Assembly (NCBI RefSeq): GCF_023074075.1
Contig: NZ_JADPKT010000094.1
Location: forward strand, 334,619 to 398,618
Direction: 5' to 3'
Length of the DNA: 64,000 bases
From: Bradyrhizobium sp. 138
Lineage (GTDB): Bacteria > Pseudomonadota > Alphaproteobacteria > Rhizobiales > Xanthobacteraceae
Part shown: one piece after another, positions 43,292 through 53,455 of the stretch
Position numbering within the stretch: position 1 is the first letter of the stretch
Layout of the letters: each line of letters begins with the position of its first letter
Notes under the pieces: model-generated
The model's database searches: none
Told to the model about the DNA's origin: nothing
Seen by the model: the letters and a program-made list of their open reading frames with translations, nothing else
Made by a program: the position numbers and the translations under genes

Positions 43292-43750
43292 TCACGCACC
43301 ATGGGCGCGCATGCCTTGAAGCTTGCGGGAGCCGAGCCGCTTGCGAAAATCCTCGCTCAGCATCGCCAGCGTCACCTCGCCGAGGCGCGACAGCAGCAGC
43401 GCCTCCGCATCGTGAAAGGCCTGATCGAGCGCGGCATTGACGGCCTGTTCGACGAGGCAGCCGGGTGCCTCCGTCCGGTTGCCCATGGCCAACAGCGCCG
43501 GGCTGCCAAGCGCGGTATAGACGTCGCGCAGCGTCACCTTCGAAAGATCGCAGGCCAGCCGCCAGCCGCCGCCATGCCCTTTCTCGGAGCGGACATAACC
43601 GAGCTCGCGCAGGCCCGCCATGATGCGCCGGATCACCACCGGGTTGGTGTCCATCGCCTTCGCCAGCGTCTCGGACGTGAACGGGCCGGGCTGTTGCGCC
43701 ATGTGCAGCAGCACATGCAGCACGCCGGATAATCGGGAGTCTCGTCTCAT
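43292..43750 (-). CDS. Rrf2 family transcriptional regulator (non-Fe-S type)
   Basis: 152 residues from ATG 43750. Typical Rrf2: LSGVLHVLLHMAQQPGPFTS, then SETLAKAMDTNPVVIRRIMA for the DNA-binding helices, KGHGGGWRLACDLSKVTL as the wing. Only two cysteines are visible, in RLACDL and GCLVEQ, so the three-cysteine Fe-S cluster of NsrR/IscR is missing. It probably represses its own operon through the inverted repeat that overlaps its start codon. Confidence 0.88.
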   Translation of the reverse strand: MRRDSRLSGVLHVLLHMAQQPGPFTSETLAKAMDTNPVVIRRIMAGLRELGYVRSEKGHGGGWRLACDLSKVTLRDVYTALGSPALLAMGNRTEAPGCLVEQAVNAALDQAFHDAEALLLSRLGEVTLAMLSEDFRKRLGSRKLQGMRAHGA

Positions 43751-43769
43751 GTAATTTTTTATGTTACAT
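43749..43769. promoter_or_regulatory. Probable Rrf2 operator overlapping the regulator's start codon
   Basis: Inverted repeat ATGTAA-N9-TTACAT, perfect 6-bp arms in an AT-rich pocket. It overlaps the first bases of the Rrf2 start codon (43748-43750). Similar 21-bp sites serve other Rrf2 proteins such as NsrR, so binding here would block transcription of the regulator/methyltransferase operon. Confidence 0.72.
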
Positions 43770-43814
43770 GATGACGTTCGAGTCAATCGGTTTCCGTCGC
43801 GGGGTGGACGTCAG

Positions 43815-43937
43815 GACTTCCGCGTGGACGACGTCAGGGTATTCTACGACGTTGCCGGCGCGACCGCCGAAATTCTGGCGATCGTTGCCAAATCGGAGGC
43901 CGAGGCATGGCTCGCACAATTCGGAAATCCGGAGTGA
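43815..43937 (+). pseudogene. RelE/ParE-type toxin, C-terminal remnant
   Basis: The frame ending TGA 43937 reads FRVDDVRVFYDVAGATAEIL then AIVAKSEAEAWLAQFGNPE, the last 40 residues of a RelE/ParE toxin as usually found before Phd-type antitoxins. Upstream of 43815 the toxin sequence stops and the Rrf2 promoter region begins, so about half the toxin including its start is deleted. It overlaps the antitoxin start by 31 bases, the normal toxin-first layout. Confidence 0.72.
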
Positions 43938-44182
43938 AAGAGGTTCCGCTCTCCGAGATCAAGGATGATCTGTCTCGCTACCTTCGCGAGGCCGAGACGC
44001 AGGAGATTGTCATCACGCGCCACGGCAAGCCGGCCGGCGTGTTGATTGGTTTCGAATCGGAGGACGCCTGGTTCGAATACCGCTTGGAGCATGACGCTCG
44101 CTTCCTGCAGCGCGTCGAGCAGGCGCGCAACAGTTTGCGCGCGGGGCGCGGTGTGAAGCTTGAGGATATCGATACGGTGTAG
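43907..44182 (+). CDS. Phd/YefM family antitoxin
   Basis: 91 residues. N-terminal Phd/YefM DNA-binding domain: VKEVPLSEIKDDLSRYLREA with EIVITRHGKPAGVLIGF, then a C-terminal helical part (FEYRLEHDARFLQRVEQARN) that would wrap a toxin. The gene looks complete, with natural length and start. Its cognate toxin upstream is only a remnant. It may act as a stand-alone repressor or bind another toxin. Confidence 0.85.
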   Translation: MARTIRKSGVKEVPLSEIKDDLSRYLREAETQEIVITRHGKPAGVLIGFESEDAWFEYRLEHDARFLQRVEQARNSLRAGRGVKLEDIDTV

Positions 44183-44500
44183 AGCCTCGGCCGGCTCTAT
44201 CCCACTTATCCGACGATGCCATCATGCGCCTGTGTTGCCCGACGGTGCAACGGCGTTCTGCCCGACCGGTCAACATTCTCTGCATCCGCCTAAGCCATTG
44301 AACCCGCTAGGGCCGGCTACTGTGCATGGGGTTGTTTTCGACTTTTTGGTTCGGCGGGCCCAATAGACCGAGGTCGCCATGCTGATTTGTCACGGTGACG
44401 CCGCCGCGCGCGAGGGCAACAATCGGCCAGGGCACCGCACGGACTTTCCTGACCTCGCGCGGCGCCCGTTTTCATCCATCCATTTTTTCGGAGGCGCATC
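44183..44500. other. Intergenic region, nothing recognised
   Basis: 318 bases between the antitoxin and the ABM-like gene. It contains two similar 16-base blocks (TGCCCGACGGTGCAAC, then TGCCCGACCGGTCAAC) near 44228-44274, of the type often seen in Bradyrhizobium intergenic DNA, and presumably the promoter of the next gene. No gene can be supported. Confidence 0.45.
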
Positions 44501-44794
44501 ATGCAGGTTTACAACGTGGTCAAGTTTAGGGTGAAGGTAGGTGAGGAAGCCGCCTTCCTCGACGCGCACCGGAATGGCAAGGCCGAATGGCCGGGCCTGG
44601 AGCACGGCGTCATCATCAAGACCGGTGAGCAAACTTTTTGCCTCATCGGCACCTGGTCCAGCCAGGATGCGCTGGTCGCGGCACGGCCAGCGATGATCAA
44701 GACCCTCGACAGTTTCCGGTCCGTGCTCGAGGATCAGGGCAACGGACGCGGCATGACGGATGCGGTTTCGGGCGAGGTGGTGCTCGATCTCTAG
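44501..44794 (+). CDS. ABM-like dimeric alpha-beta barrel protein
   Basis: 97 residues, opening MQVYNVVKFRVKVGEEAAFL with GLEHGVIIKTGEQTFCLIGT and WSSQDALVAARPAMIKTLDS. The strand-helix-strand order fits ABM/stress-responsive barrel folds. GGAGG lies nine bases before ATG 44501. Members act as small monooxygenases or binding proteins. No function can be given. Convergent with ygiQ. Confidence 0.68.
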   Translation: MQVYNVVKFRVKVGEEAAFLDAHRNGKAEWPGLEHGVIIKTGEQTFCLIGTWSSQDALVAARPAMIKTLDSFRSVLEDQGNGRGMTDAVSGEVVLDL

Positions 44795-44810
44795 CAGGCG
44801 AGCTTTCCGG

Positions 44811-46832
<2,022 letters not shown>

Positions 46833-46909
46833 GGCGCCTACGCATAGGACTCCGAGGCCATGAATTCAACCGACGGGCGCGTGAAAGATCCGGTTCCGTG
46901 GGGCTTCCC

Positions 46910-48322
46910 TCAGGGCGGCGAGGAAAACGTCTGCTCGATCCGGGCCGCGAAGGAGATCAGGCGCGCCTCGCTATGCGGCGGGCCGACGATCTGCAAGGAG
47001 ACCGGCATGCCGGCCCCATCGCGGCCGGCGGGCACCGCCAGCGCGGGGCAGCCGAGGATCGACCAGACATATGTGATCATGATCCAGTCGATGTAGGTCT
47101 CCGACGCTGTCCCCTCGATCTCGGCCGGCCACATCATCTCGACGGGGAAGGGCGCAACCTGCGTGGTCGGGCAGATCAGGACGTCGAAGTCGCTGAAGAA
47201 GAGATGCATGCGCCGGTAGATTGCCGCCCGCTGTTCCATTGCGGACGCGATGTCTCTTGCGGACAGGCTTTCACCATGCGCGATGTCACCGGCGACCTCT
47301 GGCGTGAAGCCATCGCGCGATTGCGGCCAAAGCCTGCCCCAGGCGGCAAGATAGGCCAGACCCCGCAGCGCGCGGATCACCGGCGGCAGTCCTGCGACGT
47401 CAGGTGCGGCCTCGCTGATCCCGCAGCCGGCGCGCTGGAGCCGATCGATCGCGCCGCGGAAGCCGGAACGAATGCTGCGATCGACCGGCAGCAGGCCGAG
47501 ATCCTCGGACACCGCTACCCGCTTCGCCCATCTGGGTCGTGCGGCGGCGTTTCGGAATGACGCGGGCTGCTCCCGCGACAACAGATCGGGCGGATGGAAG
47601 CCGGCCATCGCATCCAGCATCATGGCAAGATCGGGAATCGTCCGCGCCATCGGGCCCTCGACGAAAACGGTGTCGAACGGATCGGAGAGCGGCTTTCTTG
47701 GCACGAGGCCCGGTGTGGGCCTCAGCCCCGCAACACCGCAGAACGCGGCCGGCGTGCGCAGGCTGCCGCCGACATCGTTGCCATGGGCGAGATAGACCTG
47801 ATGCGCGGCCAGTGCCGCCGCGGACCCGCCGGAGGAACCTCCCGACGTCAGTGCAGGAAAGAACGGATTGCGCGTCGCACCGAACAGTGCGTTCGTGGTG
47901 TTGGCGCCGCCGAGCTCCGACAGATTGCTCTTGCCAACGACGATGGCGCCGTTGCGCTGGAGATGGTCGATCGCGGGATTCGATATGTCGGGGGCGCCAC
48001 GGGCTGTCAGCTTGCTACCGCCGCTGGTCGGCACGCCGGAGACGTCGGTGTTGTCCTTGACCGCAAGCGGAAGGCCGCAGAGAAGGGGCCAATCCTCGCC
48101 GGCCGCGGTTCTCTCCATAAGCCGCCGTGCTTCACCTCGTGCAGCTTCGAAGCAGCGAACCGGAATCGCGTTGATGCGCGCATCCGTCGCCTCGATCCTG
48201 CCGATCGCGGCATCGACCACATCGAGCGGCGACGCATGGCCTTTGCGAATCTCGGCGATGGCGTCGACGGCGGACAGCGCAAGAATGCCGGTGGGCGGCG
48301 CAAGGCCGGACGCATCGCTCAT
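46910..48322 (-). CDS. Amidase signature family hydrolase
   Basis: 470 residues from ATG 48322. The Ser-cisSer-Lys triad can be read: Lys in LAVKDNTDVSG, cis-Ser in TSGGSSGGSAAALAA, nucleophile Ser in GNDVGGSLRTPAAFCG. The amidase signature fold hydrolyses amides to acids and ammonia. It starts two bases after the LacI stop (overlap-free but coupled), in an operon with that regulator, and is divergent from a peptide-type ABC importer. So it likely cleaves the imported compound. A much longer upstream open frame is spurious, since LacI occupies it. Confidence 0.9.
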   Translation of the reverse strand: MSDASGLAPPTGILALSAVDAIAEIRKGHASPLDVVDAAIGRIEATDARINAIPVRCFEAARGEARRLMERTAAGEDWPLLCGLPLAVKDNTDVSGVPTSGGSKLTARGAPDISNPAIDHLQRNGAIVVGKSNLSELGGANTTNALFGATRNPFFPALTSGGSSGGSAAALAAHQVYLAHGNDVGGSLRTPAAFCGVAGLRPTPGLVPRKPLSDPFDTVFVEGPMARTIPDLAMMLDAMAGFHPPDLLSREQPASFRNAAARPRWAKRVAVSEDLGLLPVDRSIRSGFRGAIDRLQRAGCGISEAAPDVAGLPPVIRALRGLAYLAAWGRLWPQSRDGFTPEVAGDIAHGESLSARDIASAMEQRAAIYRRMHLFFSDFDVLICPTTQVAPFPVEMMWPAEIEGTASETYIDWIMITYVWSILGCPALAVPAGRDGAGMPVSLQIVGPPHSEARLISFAARIEQTFSSPP

Positions 48323-48324
48323 GT

Positions 48325-49359
48325 CTATGTCCGGATCGCGGCGGTGGACCCGCGCACCACGAGCGCCGGCTGAAGCTGGATCGATCTCGCCTCGTCCTCG
48401 ACGCCGGCGCGTCCTTCCGAAATTCGCGACAGCAGGGTCGAGATCGTGGTTTGGGCGATCGCCTCGAACGGCTGCGTCACGACGGTCATGCCCGGCCGCA
48501 CCAGCCCGGCCCATGGAGGCTCGTCCACCGCGATGATGGAGAGGTCGTCGGGAATGGTGAGGCCGCTTTCGGCAATGGCGCGAAGCAGTCCGAGCGAAAG
48601 ATGATTGTTGGTGGCGAAGATCGCGGTCGGTCGCTGCGCACCCCGGAGCAGCCGCATTGCGGCGGCATGACCGGCGGCCTCCGAAAAATTGTCCTTCTCG
48701 ATCAGCCGTTCGTCGAGCGTGATACCGCGCGCGGCTAGGCCGCTTCTCAGTCCGTCGAGACGATGGCGCGCGATCTGATGCTCGGGCGATCCCATGATCA
48801 CGGCGATGCGGCGATGGCCGAGATCGTCGAGATGTTCGGCCGCGAGCCGTCCGAGTGCGAGATTGTCGGTCGTGACCGAATCGAGGTCGAGCCCTTCGAT
48901 GCGTCGATCCACCAAAATGCCGGGCATCGGCAGGTTCGCAAGCGCCGCCTGGCGTCCGCTCCAGCCGCGCCGCGTCGGGATGACGATGGCGCCGTCGGCA
49001 CGCTGCGACAGCAGCATGGCCAGATGCCGCTCCTCGCGCTCGGGGTCTTCGGCACTGTTGCACAGAATGACCGAATAGCCGGCCGCGCTCGACAACCGCT
49101 CGATGCTTTCGACCAGCTTCAGGAAATAGGGATTGGCGAGATCCGCCACCAGCAGCCCGAGAATGCGCGTGGCGCCGCTGCGCAGGCTGCGGGCGCTGGC
49201 ATGCGGTGCATAGCCGAGCTTGCGTGCTGCCGCATTGACGCGCTCCTGAAGGAGTTCGCTGACCTTGCCCGACCGATTGAGCGTCTTCGACACGGTGGCG
49301 ACGGAGACGCCGGCGAGCCGGGCGACCTCATGAATGGTGGGCAGCGGCCCTGCCGACAT
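48325..49359 (-). CDS. LacI family transcriptional regulator
   Basis: 344 residues. The N-terminal LacI helix-turn-helix is TIHEVARLAGVSVATVSKTL with NRSGKVSE, followed by the hinge PHASARSLRSG and a periplasmic-binding-protein-like effector domain (ILGLLVADLANPYFLKLVES, VDEPPWAGLVRPGMTVV). Start ATG 49359 has AAGGAG. Being upstream of and fused in operon with the amidase and divergent from the importer, it most likely senses the transported compound. Palindrome AAACGTTT lies in front. Confidence 0.92.
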   Translation of the reverse strand: MSAGPLPTIHEVARLAGVSVATVSKTLNRSGKVSELLQERVNAAARKLGYAPHASARSLRSGATRILGLLVADLANPYFLKLVESIERLSSAAGYSVILCNSAEDPEREERHLAMLLSQRADGAIVIPTRRGWSGRQAALANLPMPGILVDRRIEGLDLDSVTTDNLALGRLAAEHLDDLGHRRIAVIMGSPEHQIARHRLDGLRSGLAARGITLDERLIEKDNFSEAAGHAAAMRLLRGAQRPTAIFATNNHLSLGLLRAIAESGLTIPDDLSIIAVDEPPWAGLVRPGMTVVTQPFEAIAQTTISTLLSRISEGRAGVEDEARSIQLQPALVVRGSTAAIRT

Positions 49360-49375
49360 TGGCTCTCCTTATGTT

Positions 49376-49383
49376 AAACGTTT
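49376..49383. promoter_or_regulatory. Candidate LacI-type operator core
   Basis: Palindrome AAACGTTT with the central CG usual for LacI/PurR-family sites, set in GTTAAACGTTTTTG, 17 bases before the LacI start. A related block AAACGATTAA lies at 49477-49486 on the importer side, so both directions could be controlled. Confidence 0.5.
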
Positions 49384-49569
49384 TTGTATTGCTGAGACCG
49401 ACTCCAGGCAAGTCAAAAAGACAATAAGAAATGCACTATCCTGTTGCGAGACGCCGGCTTCCGTGCTTCAGTAGAAAAACGATTAACTAAGGTAAGGGGA
49501 GGCGGTGGTGCGGGGCGTGGATTGCGTCCGGCGCTCGACGGACCGCATTCGCGGGCCGGAGGGCTCGGC

Positions 49570-50511
49570 ATGACCGGCTATGTGCTAGGTCGGCTGTTCG
49601 CGGCCATTCCCGTGCTGCTTGCCGTCGCGGTTTTCGTCTTTCTGTTGCTGAGCCTGGTGCCGGGTGATCCCGCCGTGTTGATCGCCGGTGACTTCGCCTC
49701 ACCGTCGCAGGTGGAGGCGGTGCGCCAGGCGCTCGGACTCAATCTGCCGCTGCTGCCGCGTTTTCTCGCATGGGCCGGACGCATCCTGAGCGGCGATTTC
49801 GGCCTGTCGCTGTTCAGCCGCATCCCAGTCTCGCAGCTCGTCGCGCAGCGGATCGAGCCGACGCTGCTTCTCTCCCTCATGACGATCACGATTGCAGTGG
49901 TCGTCGCCGTGCCGCTTGGCCTCGTCGCCGCCTATCGTCCCAGGGGACTCGTCGCGCGCCTGACCATGGCAGGGGCGGTGCTCGGCTTCTCATTGCCGGT
50001 CTTCGTCGTCGCTTTCGCGCTTGTCTATACGCTCGCGCTCGGCCTGCACTGGTTTCCGGTACAGGGCTACAAGCCGCTTTCGCAAGGCGTGCTGGTCTGC
50101 CTGCATTCGCTCGTGCTGCCCGCGATCTCGCTGAGCTTCCTCTATATCGCCCTGATTGCGAGAGTGACGCGCGCCGCGGTGCTGGAGGTGCTGCGCGAAG
50201 ATTATGTCCGCACCGCCCATGCCAAGGGGCTGGCGCCTCGCAAGATCATCGCACGGCACGTGCTCAGCAATGCCGCAGTCCCGATCATCACGGTCGTCGG
50301 CATCGGATTTGCTGCGCTGCTTGGTGGCGTCGTCGTCACCGAGACCGTGTTTTCCATTCCCGGCCTCGGCCGGCTGACGGCCGATTCGATTCTCCGGCGC
50401 GATTATCCGGTGGTGCAAGCTCTGATTCTGCTGTTCGCCTTTGTCTACGTCGTCGTCAATCTCGTGGTCGACATTCTCTACGCCGTCGTCGATCCGCGGA
50501 TCCGGTACTGA
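49570..50511 (+). CDS. Peptide/nickel-type ABC transporter permease (DppB-like)
   Basis: 313 residues from ATG 49570, with CGGAGG upstream; the longer frame to 49444 is not conserved-looking. It starts MTGYVLGRLFAAIPVLLAVA and has six TM helices, ending with DILYAVVDPRIRY. The coupling loop near residues 215-235 is EDYVRTAHAKGLAPRKIIAR, the standard EAA-type interface to the ATPases. First gene of a five-gene operon that imports a small peptide or amide. Confidence 0.92.
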   Translation: MTGYVLGRLFAAIPVLLAVAVFVFLLLSLVPGDPAVLIAGDFASPSQVEAVRQALGLNLPLLPRFLAWAGRILSGDFGLSLFSRIPVSQLVAQRIEPTLLLSLMTITIAVVVAVPLGLVAAYRPRGLVARLTMAGAVLGFSLPVFVVAFALVYTLALGLHWFPVQGYKPLSQGVLVCLHSLVLPAISLSFLYIALIARVTRAAVLEVLREDYVRTAHAKGLAPRKIIARHVLSNAAVPIITVVGIGFAALLGGVVVTETVFSIPGLGRLTADSILRRDYPVVQALILLFAFVYVVVNLVVDILYAVVDPRIRY

Positions 50512-50525
50512 TGCGCGAGGAGCCG

Positions 50526-51419
50526 ATGACGATCACCTCCGCAGCGGAAGGACTCGATACGCCGGACATCAGCGTCAACCGGTTTGCGCGGATCGCGAGC
50601 CTGCCGGTTCGTCAGCCTGTACTGGCTCTAAGCTGCGCTCTCCTGCTCGCCTTCGGCGCTCTGGCCGTGGTGAGCCCGTGGATCACCGCGGATCCCGCCG
50701 CGCTGGACCCGCTGAGCCGGCTTCAGTCGCCGTCGCTTGCGCAACCATTCGGAACCGATCAAGTCGGCCGGTCCGTGTTCGCTCGCGCGTTGACGGGAAC
50801 ACGTGTCTCGCTGTCGGTCGGGATTGCGGTTGCGATTCTCACCACGCTGATCGGCGTGAGCATCGGTGTCGTCGCCGGCTACTTCCGCAGCGTCGACAAG
50901 ATCGTGATGCGCGCAATGGATGCGGTCATGGCGATCCCCGCGATCCTGCTCGCGATCGCGCTCGTGGCGCTGATCGGCGCTTCGCCCGTCGTGATCGTCA
51001 CGGCAATCAGCCTGCCGGAAATTCCCCGTATGGCGCGCGTGGTGCGCGCCAGCGTCCTCACCTTGCGCGAACGCGTCTATGTCGAGGCCGCCATCATCTG
51101 CGGCGGGCGCACGACGGCCATCCTGGGTCGTCACATCCTGCCCGGCGCCGCTGGACCGATCATGGTGCAGTCGACCTACGTCTTTGCCTCCGCGATGATC
51201 CTGGAATCGATCCTGTCGTTTCTTGGCGCGGGCACGCCGCCGGACGTGCCGAGCTGGGGCAACATGATGTCGGAGGGGCGGCAATTCCTGCAGATCGCGC
51301 CGTGGATCCTCGGCTTCCCCGCCTTGATGTTGGCGATCACGGTGCTCGCCGCCAATTTGCTCGGCGATGCTCTTCGCGATCTGCTCGATCCGAGCTTTGC
51401 GGGAGGCGAGATGCGATGA
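50526..51419 (+). CDS. Peptide/nickel-type ABC transporter permease (DppC-like)
   Basis: 297 residues from ATG 50526, which follows GAGGAG; an ATG at 50511 overlapping the previous stop is the alternative. N-terminal TM, then the DppC landmark HxxGTDxxGRD-like segment AQPFGTDQVGRSVFARALTG, and the coupling loop LRERVYVEAAIICGGRTTAI. C-terminal GDALRDLLDPSF is typical. Partner of the DppB-like permease just upstream. Six or so TM helices. Confidence 0.92.
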   Translation: MTITSAAEGLDTPDISVNRFARIASLPVRQPVLALSCALLLAFGALAVVSPWITADPAALDPLSRLQSPSLAQPFGTDQVGRSVFARALTGTRVSLSVGIAVAILTTLIGVSIGVVAGYFRSVDKIVMRAMDAVMAIPAILLAIALVALIGASPVVIVTAISLPEIPRMARVVRASVLTLRERVYVEAAIICGGRTTAILGRHILPGAAGPIMVQSTYVFASAMILESILSFLGAGTPPDVPSWGNMMSEGRQFLQIAPWILGFPALMLAITVLAANLLGDALRDLLDPSFAGGEMR

Positions 51420-52405
51420 GTGCGCCGCTGCTCTCGGTCGAGAACCTCTCCATTACGCTCAACAGGCGAGGCGCCCCGGTGCCGCTCGTCCGCAACGTCT
51501 CGTTTGCGATCGATCCGGGTGAAACGCTGTGCCTCGTCGGCGAGAGCGGCTGCGGCAAAAGCCTGACCGCGCTCTCCATCATTGGTCTGCTCAACCAAAA
51601 CGTCATGCAGATCGCTTCCGGACGCATCCTCTTCGAAGGGCGCGATCTCGTCACGCTCGGTGCCGAAGAGCTGCGCAAACTTCGGGGCGACCGTCTCGCC
51701 ATGGTGTTTCAGGAGCCGATGACGTCGCTCAATCCCCTGTTGCGCGTTGGTGAGCAGATCGCGGAGGTGATCGTCGAGCATCGTGGCGTGTCCGAAGCGG
51801 ACGCACGGCGGCAGGCGATCGGATTGCTCGATCTCGTCCGCATTCCGGATGCGCGGCGGCGTGCCTCCGAGTTTCCGCACCAGCTCTCCGGCGGCATGCG
51901 GCAGCGCGTGATGATTGCGATGGCGCTCGCACTGCGTCCCGCATTGTTGATCGCCGACGAGCCGACCACCGCGCTCGACGTCACCATCCAGGCCCAGGTG
52001 TTGACCCTGATCGACGATCTGCGTCGCGAGTTCGGCACATCGGTACTCCTGATCACACACGACCTTGGGGTCGTCGCGGAAATGGCCGACCGTGTCGTCG
52101 TGCTCTATGCCGGGAGCATCGTCGAGCAGGCCGGCGTCAACGACATCTTCGATGCCGCGGCCCATCCCTACACCCGCAGCCTGCTCGGCGCGATCGGTCA
52201 ACTCAACAGCGGCACCCGGGATCGTCTCGTCGAGATCCCCGGCAGCGTGCCGAGCCCGGCCTTGCTCGGCACGGGCTGCGCCTTTCGCCAGCGTTGTGGC
52301 GCGGCAATGCCGGTGTGTCAGTCCGATCTGCCGCGGTTGTCGGGCGCAGGCGAGCACCTGGCGGCATGCTGGCTTGGTAAGGCCGGCGCAGTGGAGCCTG
52401 CATGA
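51416..52405 (+). CDS. Peptide-type ABC transporter ATP-binding protein (DppD-like)
   Basis: 329 residues. Walker A GESGCGKS near 43-50, Q loop FQEPMTSLNP, signature LSGGMRQRVMIAMALALRPA, Walker B LLIADEPTTALD, H loop THDLGVVAEMADRV. The C-terminal oligopeptide-transporter segment AHPYTRSLLGAIGQL with CAFRQRC and four cysteines is present, a Fe-S-type tail known from DppD-like proteins. Starts with ATGA overlap to the permease stop. Confidence 0.93.
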   Translation: MSAPLLSVENLSITLNRRGAPVPLVRNVSFAIDPGETLCLVGESGCGKSLTALSIIGLLNQNVMQIASGRILFEGRDLVTLGAEELRKLRGDRLAMVFQEPMTSLNPLLRVGEQIAEVIVEHRGVSEADARRQAIGLLDLVRIPDARRRASEFPHQLSGGMRQRVMIAMALALRPALLIADEPTTALDVTIQAQVLTLIDDLRREFGTSVLLITHDLGVVAEMADRVVVLYAGSIVEQAGVNDIFDAAAHPYTRSLLGAIGQLNSGTRDRLVEIPGSVPSPALLGTGCAFRQRCGAAMPVCQSDLPRLSGAGEHLAACWLGKAGAVEPA

Positions 52406-53430
52406 GCGCCGTCCTCGAAGTCTCCGGTCTGACCCAGATCTTCACCTCACGGAAGGGGCCTTTCGGGCTGTTCGGCCGGCGCGAGCTTCGCGCGGTCGAC
52501 GACGTCAGCTTCGCTGTCGCGCGCGCACGCACTTTTTGCCTCGTTGGTGAAAGCGGCTGCGGCAAGACCACGATCGGCCGCATGGTCGTGCGCCTGTTGC
52601 GGCCGACGGCCGGCTCCGTCCACATCAATGGCGAGGACTTCGGCAATCTCTCCGGCGAGACGCTGCGGAAGAAGCGCCAGCAGGTGCAGATGGTATTCCA
52701 GGATCCCCTCGCCTGTCTCAACTCGCGCATGACGGCGGCGGAGATCGTCGAAGAACCCCTGCAGAATTTCGGCATCGGCGATGCCATGTCGCGACGGCGC
52801 AAGGTCGCGCGGCTGTTCGACCAGGTGGGCCTGCCGCAACATTTTCGGGCACGTCTGCCGCATCACCTGTCCGGCGGGCAACGGCAGCGTCTCGGCATCG
52901 CACGGGCACTCGCCGCAGATCCCGCGCTGATCGTCGCGGACGAGGCGGTCGCCGCACTAGACGTGTCGATCCGCTCGCAAATCCTGAATCTCTTGAAGGA
53001 TGTGCAGCGCGAGATCGGGATCTCCTATCTGTTCATCTCGCATGATCTCGCGGTGGTGCGCTATCTCGCGGACGACGTGGCGGTGATGTATCTCGGCGCC
53101 GTCGTCGAACAGGGGCCGGCGGAGACCGTGTTCGCTGCGCCGGCGCATCCCTATACGCGCGCGTTGATCGATTCTGTCCCTGCGGTCCACCCGCGCAACC
53201 GCCGCCGCCGCGCGCCTCTCGAAGGCGAGGTGCCGAGCGCCGCTTCGCTGCCGTCCGGATGCCGCTTTCGCACGCGCTGTCCGTTCGCAACGGACATTTG
53301 CGCACGACACGCGCCGGCGGTGACCGAGATCACGCCTGGCCACGCCGTCGCCTGTCACCACGCACGGTCGCTGCCACGCTTCGATGCTCCGGGTCCGGGC
53401 CGGACCGCGACCCCTGACGCAGTCGCCTAG
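52402..53430 (+). CDS. Peptide-type ABC transporter ATP-binding protein (DppF-like)
   Basis: 342 residues. Walker A VGESGCGKTTIGRM near 50, Q loop FQDPLACLNSRM, signature LSGGQRQRLGIARALA, Walker B ALIVADEAVAALD, H loop SHDLAVVRYLADDV. Walker B lacks the usual Pro-Thr pair after Asp-Glu (DEAVAALD instead of DEPTSALD), a mild variant. C-terminal PYTRALIDSVPAV with the cysteine tail (CRFRTRCPFATDIC). ATG overlaps the previous stop (ATGA). Confidence 0.92.
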   Translation: MSAVLEVSGLTQIFTSRKGPFGLFGRRELRAVDDVSFAVARARTFCLVGESGCGKTTIGRMVVRLLRPTAGSVHINGEDFGNLSGETLRKKRQQVQMVFQDPLACLNSRMTAAEIVEEPLQNFGIGDAMSRRRKVARLFDQVGLPQHFRARLPHHLSGGQRQRLGIARALAADPALIVADEAVAALDVSIRSQILNLLKDVQREIGISYLFISHDLAVVRYLADDVAVMYLGAVVEQGPAETVFAAPAHPYTRALIDSVPAVHPRNRRRRAPLEGEVPSAASLPSGCRFRTRCPFATDICARHAPAVTEITPGHAVACHHARSLPRFDAPGPGRTATPDAVA

Positions 53431-53455
53431 AAGCAGCAAACGGGAGGAGTACCAA

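Noticed and set aside
44228..44274. Two similar blocks with GCCCGAC as a CRISPR or iteron array
   Set aside because: Only two imperfect units with no regular spacer; no array of repeats anywhere in the window.
46910..49063. 717-codon version of the amidase
   Set aside because: Its first 247 codons overlap the LacI gene out of frame and have no amidase similarity; the amidase starts at 48322.
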